Positions 33,739 through 42,618 of a stretch of 64,000 bases of DNA are shown piece after piece. The stretch covers positions 18,268 through 82,267 of the forward strand of contig NZ_JADILJ010000013.1 in NCBI RefSeq assembly GCF_017355185.1, read 5' to 3'. Position 1 is the stretch's first letter. Each line of letters begins with the position of its first letter. The translations under genes were made by a program, and so were the position numbers. The stretch is from Rathayibacter sp. SD072. GTDB lineage: Bacteria; Actinomycetota; Actinomycetes; Actinomycetales; Microbacteriaceae. The notes under the pieces are model-generated. The model searched no databases. It was not told the DNA's origin and was given only the letters and a program-made list of their open reading frames with translations.

Positions 33739-34800
33739 ATGGCCAGATCCCATCTCACTCTAGCCGCGCTGGCCACTTCGGCCGTCGAGGGCCTCGACGT
33801 CCGGACCGCGCGAGCGTTCACCCACTCGACCCACGGCGACTTCGACTCGGCGCTCGTCACCAGCCGCGACGGCGCCCGTCTGCTCGTGCGCGTGCCGACC
33901 TCCGCTCTGGCCGAGCAGGAGCAGCTCGGCGACCTCGTGGCGCTGCGGGCGCTGACCGCGGGGATCCGCAGCCGGCTGCCCTTCGACCTGCACACGAGCG
34001 TCGGGCAGGCCCCCTACGACGGCACGCGCGCCGTCGTCTACGAGTTCCTCGACGGCGACCGCGTGCTCATCGACGACGTCGCGCCCTCGAGCGGACTCGC
34101 GGACTCGGTCGGCCGCGCGATCGGCGCGATCCACTCGCTGCCCGCGTCGTTCGTGCAGGAGGCGGGACTGCCCGTCGCCACCGCCCGCGACAGCCTGAAC
34201 GAGACCGTCGCCGTGATCGAGCGCGCCGCCGACACGGGGCACGTGCCCGCCGCGCTCGTCGCCCGCTGGGAGACCGCCTCGTCGGACGAGGCGCTCTGGC
34301 GGTTCGATCCGACGGTCGTCAACGGCTCGATGACCTCCGACTCGTTCCTGCGCTCCGGCGACGTCGTGACCGCGGTGCTCGGCTGGGCCGCCCTGCGTGT
34401 GGGCGATCCCGCCCGCGATCTGCACTGGCTCCTCAGCGCCCCCGGAGCCGGGACCGCCTTCGCGGCCTACTCGCGGATGCGCGCGGGAGCGGTCGACCGG
34501 ACCCTCCGCCAGCGGGCGCAGCTCTACGCCGAGCTCGAGCTCGCGCGCTGGCTGCTGCACGGCACCGAGACCGACGACTCGGCGATCGTCGACGACGCGG
34601 TGGCGATGCTCGACACCCTCGTCGACAGCGTGCTGGGCGACCTGTCGGCTCCGCTCTCGACCGACACCGGTCCGGTGCTGGAGGTCTCGGAGGTCGAGGA
34701 GCTCCTCAACCGCACCCCCGGTGCCCGCACGGGCTCTCACGGCCGCGGCCTCGCCCCCAGGGCCGACGAGAGCGACTCCGACAGCTCCCGCTCCGAGTAG
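33739..34800 (+). CDS. Aminoglycoside-phosphotransferase-fold protein without catalytic residues (pseudokinase candidate)
   Basis: A 353-aa protein with the APH/choline-kinase fold. The N-lobe (20-110) ends in VVYEFLDGD, the usual hinge. In the catalytic loop, where active members read HGDLxxxN, this has NGSMTSDS (Asn195-Gly196-Ser197), and the metal-binding Asp of the following IDW motif is Gly215 (VLGWAALRVGDPARD). The structural GDPxxD (about 222-227) is kept. So the fold is conserved but both key Asp residues are missing. No ribosome site precedes the ATG; TAACCT 8 nt upstream suggests a leaderless start. The last 64 nt overlap the convergent adnB-like gene. Actinobacteria commonly keep a phosphotransferase-like gene here, so it is not recent decay. 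Confidence 0.75.
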   Translation: MARSHLTLAALATSAVEGLDVRTARAFTHSTHGDFDSALVTSRDGARLLVRVPTSALAEQEQLGDLVALRALTAGIRSRLPFDLHTSVGQAPYDGTRAVVYEFLDGDRVLIDDVAPSSGLADSVGRAIGAIHSLPASFVQEAGLPVATARDSLNETVAVIERAADTGHVPAALVARWETASSDEALWRFDPTVVNGSMTSDSFLRSGDVVTAVLGWAALRVGDPARDLHWLLSAPGAGTAFAAYSRMRAGAVDRTLRQRAQLYAELELARWLLHGTETDDSAIVDDAVAMLDTLVDSVLGDLSAPLSTDTGPVLEVSEVEELLNRTPGARTGSHGRGLAPRADESDSDSSRSE

Positions 34801-37800
34801 AAGCGCTCGGGCCGCAGCACCAGGTCGTCGGCGACGAAGTAGAACACCGCGTCGATGCTCTCCAGCGGCACGCCCTTCCACTTCGCGAAGGCGAGCCGGT
34901 AGAGCGCGAGCTGGAACTGCTTGAGCTCGAGGTCGGCGGCGTCCTCCGGCGCCCGCCCGGTCTTCCAGTCGACGATCTGGAAGCCGTCTCCGTCAGGGTA
35001 GACCGAGTCGATCTTGCAGACCACGACGTGCTCGGCGAGCTGCAGGTGGATCTCGATCTCGACGGCCTCGGGACGGCGGTCCGCCCACTCCGACCGCTCG
35101 AAGGTCTCGACGAGGGCCGCCAGCCGATCCTGCTCCTCGGTGCTCTCGCCGAGATCGTCGAACTCGTCGGGGAAGGTGTCGACCGCCTCGGCCTCGCCCT
35201 GGATGCCGAAGCGGTTCTCGACCCACGAGTGGAAGGTCGTGCCGAGGCGGGTCTGCCGGTACGGCCGCTCCGGCATCGGTCGGCGCAGCTGCGCGGCGAC
35301 CTCCTCCGGGGCGCTCACCACGTCCTTGAACCGCGAGGCGGGGATGCGGACGGGCAGTTCGACGCGCTCGCCACCGGCGAGGCGCACGGCCCGCTCGGCG
35401 AGCAGCAGGCGGACGTCCTCGCCGCGCGCACCGAGGAGGGCCGGCTCGGCCAGGCGGACCCGCCCGGCCGCGGCGCGGACCCGCTCACCGCGCGAGCCCA
35501 GCGGATCGTGGGGCCAGCGGAAGGTCCGCGGGGCCCGCTCGAGCGGGTTCTCGAGGTTCGCGGGCTCGACGGGGAGCTCCGGGAGGGTGCCGGCCTCGGC
35601 GAGGTCGCGGAGGAAGACCCCCGGACCGCGGGGCTTGGACTGACCCGCCCACCACGATCCGCTCAGCAGGAGGTGGTGACGGGCGCGGGTGACGGCGACG
35701 TAGGCCAGCCGGCGCTCCTCCGCCTCGTTGCGCTCGCGCAGGACGGCGCCGAAGTCGCCGATCGCGTCGACCACGTCCTTCTGGGTCTCGCAGCCGCGCC
35801 AGTCGAGGTCCGGCAGCTCGGCGGCGTCGCCGCGGAAGGCGTACGGCATCGCGCCCAGGCGCACCCAGCCGCGGAACCCCTCGACGGGAGTGCCGGGGAG
35901 CTCGCCGTCGACCATGCGCGGCACCGCGACGAGGTCCCACTCCAGACCCTTCGAGCCGTGGATGGTGAGCAGCTGCACGGTGCCGGGCTCGGGATCCTCC
36001 GGGCGGGGCGCCAGGCCGTCGCGCTTGTCGGCGAGGACGAGCCAGCGGAGGAAGCCGCGGAGGGACGAGCCGGTGCCGGCACCCCGGTCGTCGGTCTGCA
36101 GATAGCCGGAGACGGCGTCGCGGAAGGCCTCGAGATTGGCCCGGCCGTCGCTGCGCGACTCGTTGGCCTCCACCTCGATGTCGAGTCCGAGCTCCTGCTC
36201 GACGAGGGTGGTGAAGTCGAGGAGGTCCAGGCCCGCACGGGCCCGGAGCCGCGCGAACAGGGTGCCGGCGTCGTGCAGCCGAGAGAGCCCCGCCTCGCTG
36301 AAGGCCGACAGTGCGGAGTGGTCGATCCGGCCGTCCTCCCCCGGTCGACGCGACGCGATGAAGTCGAGAGCCTCGATGATCGAGCCGCCCTCCCCCTCGG
36401 TGACGGACGCGCGCATCCGCTCGCGCACCTCCTCGGGGAGCAGGCGGTGCGCGTGATCGCGCGACGCGAGCCAGGAGGCGAGATCGCGGAGGGCGCGCAG
36501 GTCGCGCACTCCGATCCGCCAGCGCGCTCCGGCGAGCAGGCGCACGAGCTCGCTGCCCGCGGCCGGATCCTCCACGACGGTGAGGGCCGCGACCAGGTCG
36601 GCGATCTCGGGCTGGCGGAGGAGCCCGCCGATCCCGAGGATGTGGTACCTGACCCCGTGCTTCGCCAGCGCGGCGGCGAAGCGGTCCATGTGCGCGCGGA
36701 CGCGGAAGAGCGCCGCGGCCGAGGGCGGCTCCGGGCTCTCGGCGAGGCGGCCCGCGAACCAGCGCGCGACATCGTCGGCCTCCTCCTCGATCGTCTCGGG
36801 GAAGGTCAGCTCGACCGGGTGCCCGCTCGCCGCGGGACCGGCGGCGAGACGGTCGACGGGGACCGCGCTGCCCGCCGCGAGCGGCTCGACCACCGCGTTC
36901 GCCGCCGCCAGGACGCCGTGCCCGTTCCGCCAGCTCGTCGAGAGCGAGAAGCGCGCCGCCGAGCCGAAGTCGACGCCGAAGCGGCCGAGCCCCTCGGCGC
37001 TCGCCCCGCGCCAGCCGTAGATCGACTGGTGCGGGTCGCCGACCGCCATGACGCCCTGCTCGGCGAAGAGGCGCGAGAGCAGTCGCGTCTGCAGCACCGA
37101 GGTGTCCTGGTACTCGTCGAGCAGCACCACCCGGTACCGCGCCCGGTGCTCGTCGATGAGCGTCGGCACCCGCTCGGTGATCCGCAGGGCGAGGGCGACC
37201 TGGTCCGAGAACTCCACGAAGCCGCGCTCGGCCTTCGCCTCCTGGAACCGCTCGGCGAGCGCCGTGAGGACGGGCAGCGCGCCGACGGCCTGGACCGCCT
37301 TCTCGACGTCGCGGTAGGCGCCGCTGCCCTTGGAGCCCCGAGGCAGTCCGCCGATGCGCACGAAGTCCTCGGCGAAGGCGCCGACCTCCGCGGGGTCGGC
37401 GAGGTTGTCGGCGAGGTCGTGCGCGAGGGACACGACGAGGTCGGTGAGGCGGTCGATGCTCGCCTCGACCTCGAGGATCCGCGGATCGGCGGTGTCGGCG
37501 ACCACCCCCCGCGCCAGGTGCCACGCCGACGCCTCCGACAGCACGGTCGCATCGCCCTCGCGGCCGATCAGCGCCGCGTTGTCGCGGAAGATCGTGTTCG
37601 CGAAGGCGTTGTAGGTCGAGACGGTCGGGGCGTCGAACGGATCGGGCTCCGTCCGCCCGTCGGCGAGCGGGAGCAGCCCGGCGGCACCGAGCTGGTCGAT
37701 GCGGCGGCCGATGCGCTCGCCGAGCTCGGCGGCCGCCTTCCGCGTGAAGGTGAGGCCGAGCACCTCGGAGGGAGCGGCCATGCCGTTCGCCAGCAGCCAG

Positions 37801-37949
37801 AGCACGCGGTTCGCCATGGTCTCGGTCTTGCCGCTGCCCGCACCCGCGACGACGAGCGCCGGCGCGAGCGGCGCCTCGATCACGGCGCGCTGCTCGGCCG
37901 TCGGCGGGCGCAGATCGAGCTTCTCGGCGATGGTCAGGGCGTCGATCAC
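34737..37949 (-). CDS. adnB: AdnB-like helicase-nuclease subunit
   Basis: A 1070-aa UvrD-like helicase joined to a RecB-type nuclease. The helicase half has Walker A GAGSGKT (36-42), GLTFTRKAA, LLDEYQDTS (II), VGDPHQSIYGWRGA (III), LLTIHGSKGLEWD (V) and LAYVAVTRARHHLL (VI). The C-terminal nuclease has GTTFHSWVE and the active-site GFQIVDWKTGRAPED with Asp/Lys near residue 1000. AdnAB is the main double-strand-break end-processing machine of actinobacteria. The adnA-like gene upstream overlaps by 4 nt, so the heterodimer is made from one mRNA. It resembles Rv3201c in position. Confidence 0.9.
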   Translation of the reverse strand: MIDALTIAEKLDLRPPTAEQRAVIEAPLAPALVVAGAGSGKTETMANRVLWLLANGMAAPSEVLGLTFTRKAAAELGERIGRRIDQLGAAGLLPLADGRTEPDPFDAPTVSTYNAFANTIFRDNAALIGREGDATVLSEASAWHLARGVVADTADPRILEVEASIDRLTDLVVSLAHDLADNLADPAEVGAFAEDFVRIGGLPRGSKGSGAYRDVEKAVQAVGALPVLTALAERFQEAKAERGFVEFSDQVALALRITERVPTLIDEHRARYRVVLLDEYQDTSVLQTRLLSRLFAEQGVMAVGDPHQSIYGWRGASAEGLGRFGVDFGSAARFSLSTSWRNGHGVLAAANAVVEPLAAGSAVPVDRLAAGPAASGHPVELTFPETIEEEADDVARWFAGRLAESPEPPSAAALFRVRAHMDRFAAALAKHGVRYHILGIGGLLRQPEIADLVAALTVVEDPAAGSELVRLLAGARWRIGVRDLRALRDLASWLASRDHAHRLLPEEVRERMRASVTEGEGGSIIEALDFIASRRPGEDGRIDHSALSAFSEAGLSRLHDAGTLFARLRARAGLDLLDFTTLVEQELGLDIEVEANESRSDGRANLEAFRDAVSGYLQTDDRGAGTGSSLRGFLRWLVLADKRDGLAPRPEDPEPGTVQLLTIHGSKGLEWDLVAVPRMVDGELPGTPVEGFRGWVRLGAMPYAFRGDAAELPDLDWRGCETQKDVVDAIGDFGAVLRERNEAEERRLAYVAVTRARHHLLLSGSWWAGQSKPRGPGVFLRDLAEAGTLPELPVEPANLENPLERAPRTFRWPHDPLGSRGERVRAAAGRVRLAEPALLGARGEDVRLLLAERAVRLAGGERVELPVRIPASRFKDVVSAPEEVAAQLRRPMPERPYRQTRLGTTFHSWVENRFGIQGEAEAVDTFPDEFDDLGESTEEQDRLAALVETFERSEWADRRPEAVEIEIHLQLAEHVVVCKIDSVYPDGDGFQIVDWKTGRAPEDAADLELKQFQLALYRLAFAKWKGVPLESIDAVFYFVADDLVLRPERFYSERELSESLSSALGARPRP

Positions 37950-40900
37950 GCGCGCGCCTCCCCCTCATCGACGGCGTCGTCCTGATCCTCCTCGGGCTCG
38001 ACCTCGTCGAGCGCCAGAGTGCCGTCGCCCGAGACCTCGGGCACGGCGTGCAGGCGGTACCGGAGGGAGTCGCCCGGCGAGAACGGCACGGCGTCGAGCA
38101 GGCCCGAGAAGGCGGGAGCGGCCATGCCGGTCGCGGCGGCGCGGACGCGCTCGCGCAGGCGCTCGAGCTCCTCCTCGCCGAAGCGCGGCTGCACCACCTC
38201 GCGGTAGCGCTTGCCGCGCACCCCGCCCGAGACGAAGAGCAGCTTGGCGCCGCCGCGCGCCGTCTGCCCCGCCGCCTCGATGGCGCCGCTCGCGACGGCG
38301 AGCTGATAGCTGCCCAGCTGCGCGTGCTCGGCGACCGCGGCCTGCGGCGGGATGCTCCGTCCGGTCTTGAGGTCCACGATCGTCACGGAGCCGTCGGCCG
38401 CGCGCTCCACGCGGTCGATCGAGCCCCGCACGCGCGCCGGCGGCACATCGATCTCGAACTGCTGCTCGCGCCCGAGCACCTCTCCTCCCGCCTCGCGGAA
38501 GTCGACCAGGTACTCGGCGAGCCCTTCGACCAGGCGCCGGGTCAGCCGCTTCTGCCGCTCGCCCAGCCAGGGCGATTCGAACACCAGCTCGGGCCAGCGC
38601 GACTCGAGCTGAGTCCACAGCGTCTCGGTGTCGGGCTCGGCGGCGTTCTCGAGCACCCAGTGCACCAGGGTGCCGACGCCCATGGCCGTGCTCGTGGTCG
38701 AACCCGACACGGCATCGACGAACCAGTTGAGCGGCGAGTTCTCGAACGCCTCCAGACGGCTCGGCGAGACCGAGACCGGCCGCTCCGGGTCGTCCAGCTC
38801 GAACAGCGGCTCGCTCGTCGAGGGCTCGAGGACGCCGTACCAGGAGGAGGGATCGGCACCGGGCACCTCGGCGAGCGCCAGGGCCCGCAGTCCGCGGATC
38901 GCCGCCGGTGCGTCGGGCGAGTCCGGAGTGGTCGCCGTGCGCCGCAGCGCCGCGACCGCTCCGCGCAGGGTGAGCGGCACCGCGGAGGCGGCGTCGAGGT
39001 GCGGTGCATCGGGAGGCGTGAGCCGGAAGAAGAGGGACGGGGTCTCGTCCTCGCCGGCGACCGCGCTGAGCACGAGCTGCCGGCGGGCGCGCGAGGCGGC
39101 CAGTGCGAACATCCGCAGCTCGTCGTCGAGGGTGGCCTTGCGCCCGTCCAGCGGCAGGCCGCCCTCGCCGCGGGCGGCGCGGACGAGGCCGTCGGGGTCG
39201 AGCAGGGAGCCGCGCTGCCGGAGGTTGGGCCACACGCCGTCCTGCAGCCGGGCGATGACGACCACGTCGAACTCGAGCCCGACGACGGAGGAGGGCGTGC
39301 CGATGAGCACCGCGTCGTCGACCGAGCGCGGCGCCAGGGTGTCCTCCGGGACCTCCGCCTCGAGGATCTCAGTGACGAACCCGATCGCGGAGGATCCGGC
39401 GGCCCGCTCGACGAAGCGCCGCGCGGCGCTGAAGAGGGCGACGACGCCGTCGAGGTTGCGGTTCGCCTCGGCGGCGGTGAGCCCGGTGCCCAGAGCGAGC
39501 TCGCGCCACGACGAGGCGACGCGGCTCGACTCCCACGCCGACCAGAGGAGCTCCTCGATCGAGCCGTGCTCGGCGTGGAGGCGCCGCACACGGTCGATCG
39601 TGACGGCGAGGCGCTCGGCCTGGCGGGCGGGGGCGGAGTCGATGGTGGCGAAGCGCCCGGGGGCCGAGAGCGCCTCGACCAGGAGCGCGTCGCTGGGGCG
39701 GATGCCGTCGCCGGCGAGCTCCTCGGCGCGCAGGGCGAGCCGGAGGCGGCGGAGTCCGAGCCGGTCGACTCCGCCGAAGGGCCCGAGCAGGAGCTCGGAC
39801 GCGAGGGCCGCATCGAGAGGCCGCTCGCCGATCGCGACGCCGACGAGCACGAGCAGGGCGCGCGCGGCGTGGTCGTCCCGCAGGGCCCGGCCGGCCAGGA
39901 CGGACCGCGTGGGCACCTCGGCCACGGCGAGCGCCTTCACGAGCGGCTGCACCGCCGCGCCGGAGCGCACGACGACGGCCATCCGGTGCCACGGGACCCC
40001 GTCGCGCAGCCGGCGCTCGCGCAGGAGCCGCGCGAGGGTCGCCGCCTCGCGCGCCGGGGTCGGCGCCTGGAGGACGAGGATCGGCTCCGGGGCGCCCCCC
40101 GCCTCGTCCTCGGCGACGGCGGTGCGCTGCCGACCCGCGGCGGCCGTGCCGATCCTCTGCACGGCGCGCGTGACGAGCGCCCGCAGCTCGGCGCCGTGAC
40201 GGTGGACCCGCTCGAGGACGAGCGTCTCGGCGCCCTCGACCCCGATGCTCGACGAGAAGCGGCCGAGCGTGTCGGAGGAGGCGCCGCGGTAGGCGCTGGT
40301 CGCCACGTCGGGGTCGCCGAAGGCGATGATCGTCACCCCGCGCGCGGCGAGGGCCCGCAGCAGCACGACGGTGGACTCGCTCGCCTCCTGCAGGTCGTCG
40401 ACGATCACGAGCCGGAGCGCGGTGATCCGCTCGCCCCCGCCTCCCTCACGGATCGTCTCGGCGGCGAAGGCGGCGAACTCGGCGGCGTCGAGCTTGGTGC
40501 CCGCGTCGGGCGACATCCAGTCGACGACCTCCCGGAACTCCTCGAGCACCTCGGCGGCCGCGGCCCACTCGCCCCGCTCGGAGTCGACGGCGAGCGCGCG
40601 CACGGCGGCGGTGTCGAGGCCGTGCTCGGTCGCGCGCATGCCGAACTCGCGCAGCTCGGTGCGGAAGGTGCGGAGCCGGAGGACCTCCGGGCCGAACTCG
40701 TCCGGCCAGCGCGGGCCCGTGCCCTCCTCGAGGTGGCCCTCGATCAGCTCCGAGAGCAGGACGTCCTGCTCGCCGCCGGTGAGCAGGGTCGGCCGCTCGA
40801 CGCCGAGCTCCTTCGCGGAGGCGGTGACCGCCTCGAACGCCAGCGACGTCGCCGTGCGCGCCAGCGGCCCCCGCGTCGGCACGCCGATCCGGAGCGCCAG

Positions 40901-41170
40901 GACGTCGCGCAGTGCGGTGGCGGCCGTGCGACTGGCCGCCAGCACCGCGACCGACTCCGGCGCGTACCGCCGCTCGAGGATCCGGTCGGCGACGAGCTCG
41001 ACGAGCGTCGTGGTCTTGCCGGACCCCGGGGCTCCGAGCACGGCCGCGCTCCGCCCGTCCGGCAGGGAGAGGACCGCCTGCTGCGAGGCGTCGAGCCGCA
41101 CGCGCGCACCGCCGGACTCCCGCTCCTGGACGGAGGACGGGGAGGCGGAGGACGAGGCGGTGACGGGCAC
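37946..41170 (-). CDS. adnA: AdnA-like helicase-nuclease subunit
   Basis: A 1074-aa partner of the AdnB-like protein. Walker A is GAPGSGKT near residue 46. Motif II reads LVIVDDLQEA, so the DExx box is degenerate (Asp-Asp rather than Asp-Glu), matching the weaker motor of AdnA. A C-terminal RecB-type nuclease is present (GTLVHWVLE near 850 and VTIVDLKTGRSIPP near 960). The start is the GTG at 41170; the first 20 residues are Ser/Pro-rich. It overlaps the adnB-like gene by 4 nt. Acts in DNA end resection before recombination. Confidence 0.88.
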   Translation of the reverse strand: MPVTASSSASPSSVQERESGGARVRLDASQQAVLSLPDGRSAAVLGAPGSGKTTTLVELVADRILERRYAPESVAVLAASRTAATALRDVLALRIGVPTRGPLARTATSLAFEAVTASAKELGVERPTLLTGGEQDVLLSELIEGHLEEGTGPRWPDEFGPEVLRLRTFRTELREFGMRATEHGLDTAAVRALAVDSERGEWAAAAEVLEEFREVVDWMSPDAGTKLDAAEFAAFAAETIREGGGGERITALRLVIVDDLQEASESTVVLLRALAARGVTIIAFGDPDVATSAYRGASSDTLGRFSSSIGVEGAETLVLERVHRHGAELRALVTRAVQRIGTAAAGRQRTAVAEDEAGGAPEPILVLQAPTPAREAATLARLLRERRLRDGVPWHRMAVVVRSGAAVQPLVKALAVAEVPTRSVLAGRALRDDHAARALLVLVGVAIGERPLDAALASELLLGPFGGVDRLGLRRLRLALRAEELAGDGIRPSDALLVEALSAPGRFATIDSAPARQAERLAVTIDRVRRLHAEHGSIEELLWSAWESSRVASSWRELALGTGLTAAEANRNLDGVVALFSAARRFVERAAGSSAIGFVTEILEAEVPEDTLAPRSVDDAVLIGTPSSVVGLEFDVVVIARLQDGVWPNLRQRGSLLDPDGLVRAARGEGGLPLDGRKATLDDELRMFALAASRARRQLVLSAVAGEDETPSLFFRLTPPDAPHLDAASAVPLTLRGAVAALRRTATTPDSPDAPAAIRGLRALALAEVPGADPSSWYGVLEPSTSEPLFELDDPERPVSVSPSRLEAFENSPLNWFVDAVSGSTTSTAMGVGTLVHWVLENAAEPDTETLWTQLESRWPELVFESPWLGERQKRLTRRLVEGLAEYLVDFREAGGEVLGREQQFEIDVPPARVRGSIDRVERAADGSVTIVDLKTGRSIPPQAAVAEHAQLGSYQLAVASGAIEAAGQTARGGAKLLFVSGGVRGKRYREVVQPRFGEEELERLRERVRAAATGMAAPAFSGLLDAVPFSPGDSLRYRLHAVPEVSGDGTLALDEVEPEEDQDDAVDEGEARA

Positions 41171-41322
41171 CCCACCACGCTAGCCACCACCGCCGACACT
41201 CCCCGACGACCGGGCGGACGGCACCCGGAGCCCCGATCCGCTCAGCGCGAAACCCGCGTCGGCGCTCTCGCACGGTGCCGTATCGTGACAGCCACGTCCC
41301 TCCTCCCGAAAGGCAACTGCTG

Positions 41323-41547
41323 GTGGAAATCCGTATCGGAATCGTCAACACCCCGCGAGAGCTCAACTTCGAGTCCTCGATGTCCGCGACCGAGGTCGAG
41401 AAGACGGTCACCACCGCTCTCGAGGCCGGTGCGAAGGTCCTGCGCCTGCGCGACGAGAAGGGCAAGATCTACATCGTCCCCACCGACACCATCGCCTTCG
41501 TCGAGCTCGGCTCCGAGGAGTCGCGCCGAGTCGGCTTCGTCGCCTAG
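41323..41547 (+). CDS. DUF3107 small protein (TB9.4-like)
   Basis: A 74-aa conserved actinobacterial protein with a single DUF3107 domain. It is a compact α/β fold: VEIRIGIVNTPRELNFES, a helix, then KVLRLRDEKGKIYIVPTDTIAFVELG. The GTG at 41323 is chosen because GAAAGG precedes it by about 8 nt and the first Val-Glu-Ile-Arg matches the family start. Function unknown. In mycobacteria the homologue (Rv3208A/TB9.4) lies in the same region. The small membrane-protein gene follows after 16 nt. Confidence 0.88.
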   Translation: MEIRIGIVNTPRELNFESSMSATEVEKTVTTALEAGAKVLRLRDEKGKIYIVPTDTIAFVELGSEESRRVGFVA

Positions 41548-41563
41548 CCCCTCCGGGAACGTC

Positions 41564-41869
41564 GTGGAGCTCCTCTTCGTCACGATCGGAGGAGTGCTGC
41601 TCGGTCTGGCCGCGCGGTACTCGCTCCCGCACCGGCACCTGCACGGCGCCGTGCTCGTCCCGGCCCTCGGCGGCGTCGTCGCCGCCGTGCTCTGGGTGGC
41701 GCTGACCTGGGCGGGCCTCCCCTGGGACGGCGGGCTGATCTGGGTCCTCGCACTGGCGCTCACCGCGATCGCCGTGATCGTCGCCGACCTGGCCCTCGGC
41801 CGGGCCCGCGCCCGCCGCGACGACGCCTCCCTCGAGGCGATGCTCGCGGGGCGGGTCGCCGCGCAGTAA
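41564..41869 (+). CDS. Small three-helix membrane protein
   Basis: A 101-aa protein with hydrophobic segments at about 4-18, 30-50 and 58-80, then a basic cytosolic tail (LGRARARRDDASLEAML). The GTG at 41564 is 16 nt after the DUF3107 stop; an upstream codon is also GTC-GTG so the exact start is uncertain by one residue. It ends just before a strong bidirectional terminator. Function unknown. It is probably co-transcribed with DUF3107. Confidence 0.7.
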   Translation: MELLFVTIGGVLLGLAARYSLPHRHLHGAVLVPALGGVVAAVLWVALTWAGLPWDGGLIWVLALALTAIAVIVADLALGRARARRDDASLEAMLAGRVAAQ

Positions 41870-41881
41870 GAACGCACCACC

Positions 41882-41920
41882 ACGAACGGCGCGGGAGTCG
41901 AGGACTCCCGCGCCGTTCGT
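41882..41920. terminator. Strong bidirectional hairpin terminator
   Basis: ACGAACGGCGCGGGAGT (41882-41898) and ACTCCCGCGCCGTTCGT (41904-41920) form a perfect 17-bp stem with a 5-nt loop. It separates the convergent small membrane-protein and racemase-family genes. No U-run, which is common in high-GC actinobacteria. Confidence 0.8.
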
Positions 41921-41935
41921 CGTGCCGGGCCCGCT

Positions 41936-42616
41936 TCAGGCCGGTGACGGCGCCATCGGCGAGGTGGCCACCAGCGCCTCGGCCACCGCCGCCCGGATCG
42001 GCTCCACGATCGGCAGGCGCCCCGCGAACTCCGCCGCGAGCAGCTCGGCCGCCGCGCTCAGAGGCCCGCCGCCGATGATCACCGCCTCGGCCCCGGCCGC
42101 CTCCGCCCGCAGCACCGCCTCGCGCAGCTCGGCGTGCAGCCGGACCGGATCGCGCAGCTGCTCCGCGTCCGAGGCGGTGAGGAAGCATCCTGCGTAGTCC
42201 CGGGGGTCCCCGGCCGACGCGACCAGCGCCCGCAGCGTCCCCTCGAGCCGGGACGTGGTCGTCGCGATCGCGAAGCGCCGCCCGGTCGCACCGGCCGCGC
42301 GCACGGCGGCCGCACCGATGCCGACCACCGGCAGTCCGGTGGCCTCCGCCGCCTCCGCCGCTCCCGGATCGCCGAACGCCGCGACCACGAGGGCCGCGGG
42401 GTCGTGCAGCAGCACCGAGCGCCGGGCGGAAGCGACCACCTCGCCGGCCGATGCCGCCAGTGCCGCCGGATCGGTGATGATCGACGGCCCCCGCTCCGCC
42501 GTCTCCCCCACGACGTGCACCTCCTCACCGCGCACGGCGTTCCGCGCGATCGCCACGAGCAGCCGCGTGGTCTCGGCCGACGTGTTCGGGTTCAGGACGA
42601 CGAGGGTGCGGCCCAT
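41936..42616 (-). CDS. Asp/Glu/hydantoin racemase family protein lacking both catalytic Cys
   Basis: A 226-aa protein of the Asp/Glu/hydantoin racemase fold. LVVLNPNTSAETT opens the first lobe. The usual catalytic Cys sites are changed: VVAAFGDPG (about 77-85) has Ala where hydantoin racemase has Cys, and VIIGGGPLS (about 178-186) has Gly-Gly-Gly in place of the Gly-Cys pair. The only Cys is in YAGCFLT. It may belong to a Cys-less subfamily with another reaction. It lies 2 nt after the MFS gene and next to a divergent GntR regulator, which suggests uptake and conversion of one small acid or ureide. Confidence 0.8.
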   Translation of the reverse strand: MGRTLVVLNPNTSAETTRLLVAIARNAVRGEEVHVVGETAERGPSIITDPAALAASAGEVVASARRSVLLHDPAALVVAAFGDPGAAEAAEATGLPVVGIGAAAVRAAGATGRRFAIATTTSRLEGTLRALVASAGDPRDYAGCFLTASDAEQLRDPVRLHAELREAVLRAEAAGAEAVIIGGGPLSAAAELLAAEFAGRLPIVEPIRAAVAEALVATSPMAPSPA

Positions 42617-42618
42617 CG

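Noticed and set aside
35028..41869. Very long plus-strand frames opposite adnB and adnA
   Set aside because: Codon-bias artefact opposite two recognised helicase-nuclease genes; no motif and low-complexity composition. Only the final 101 codons (41564-41869) are a real gene.
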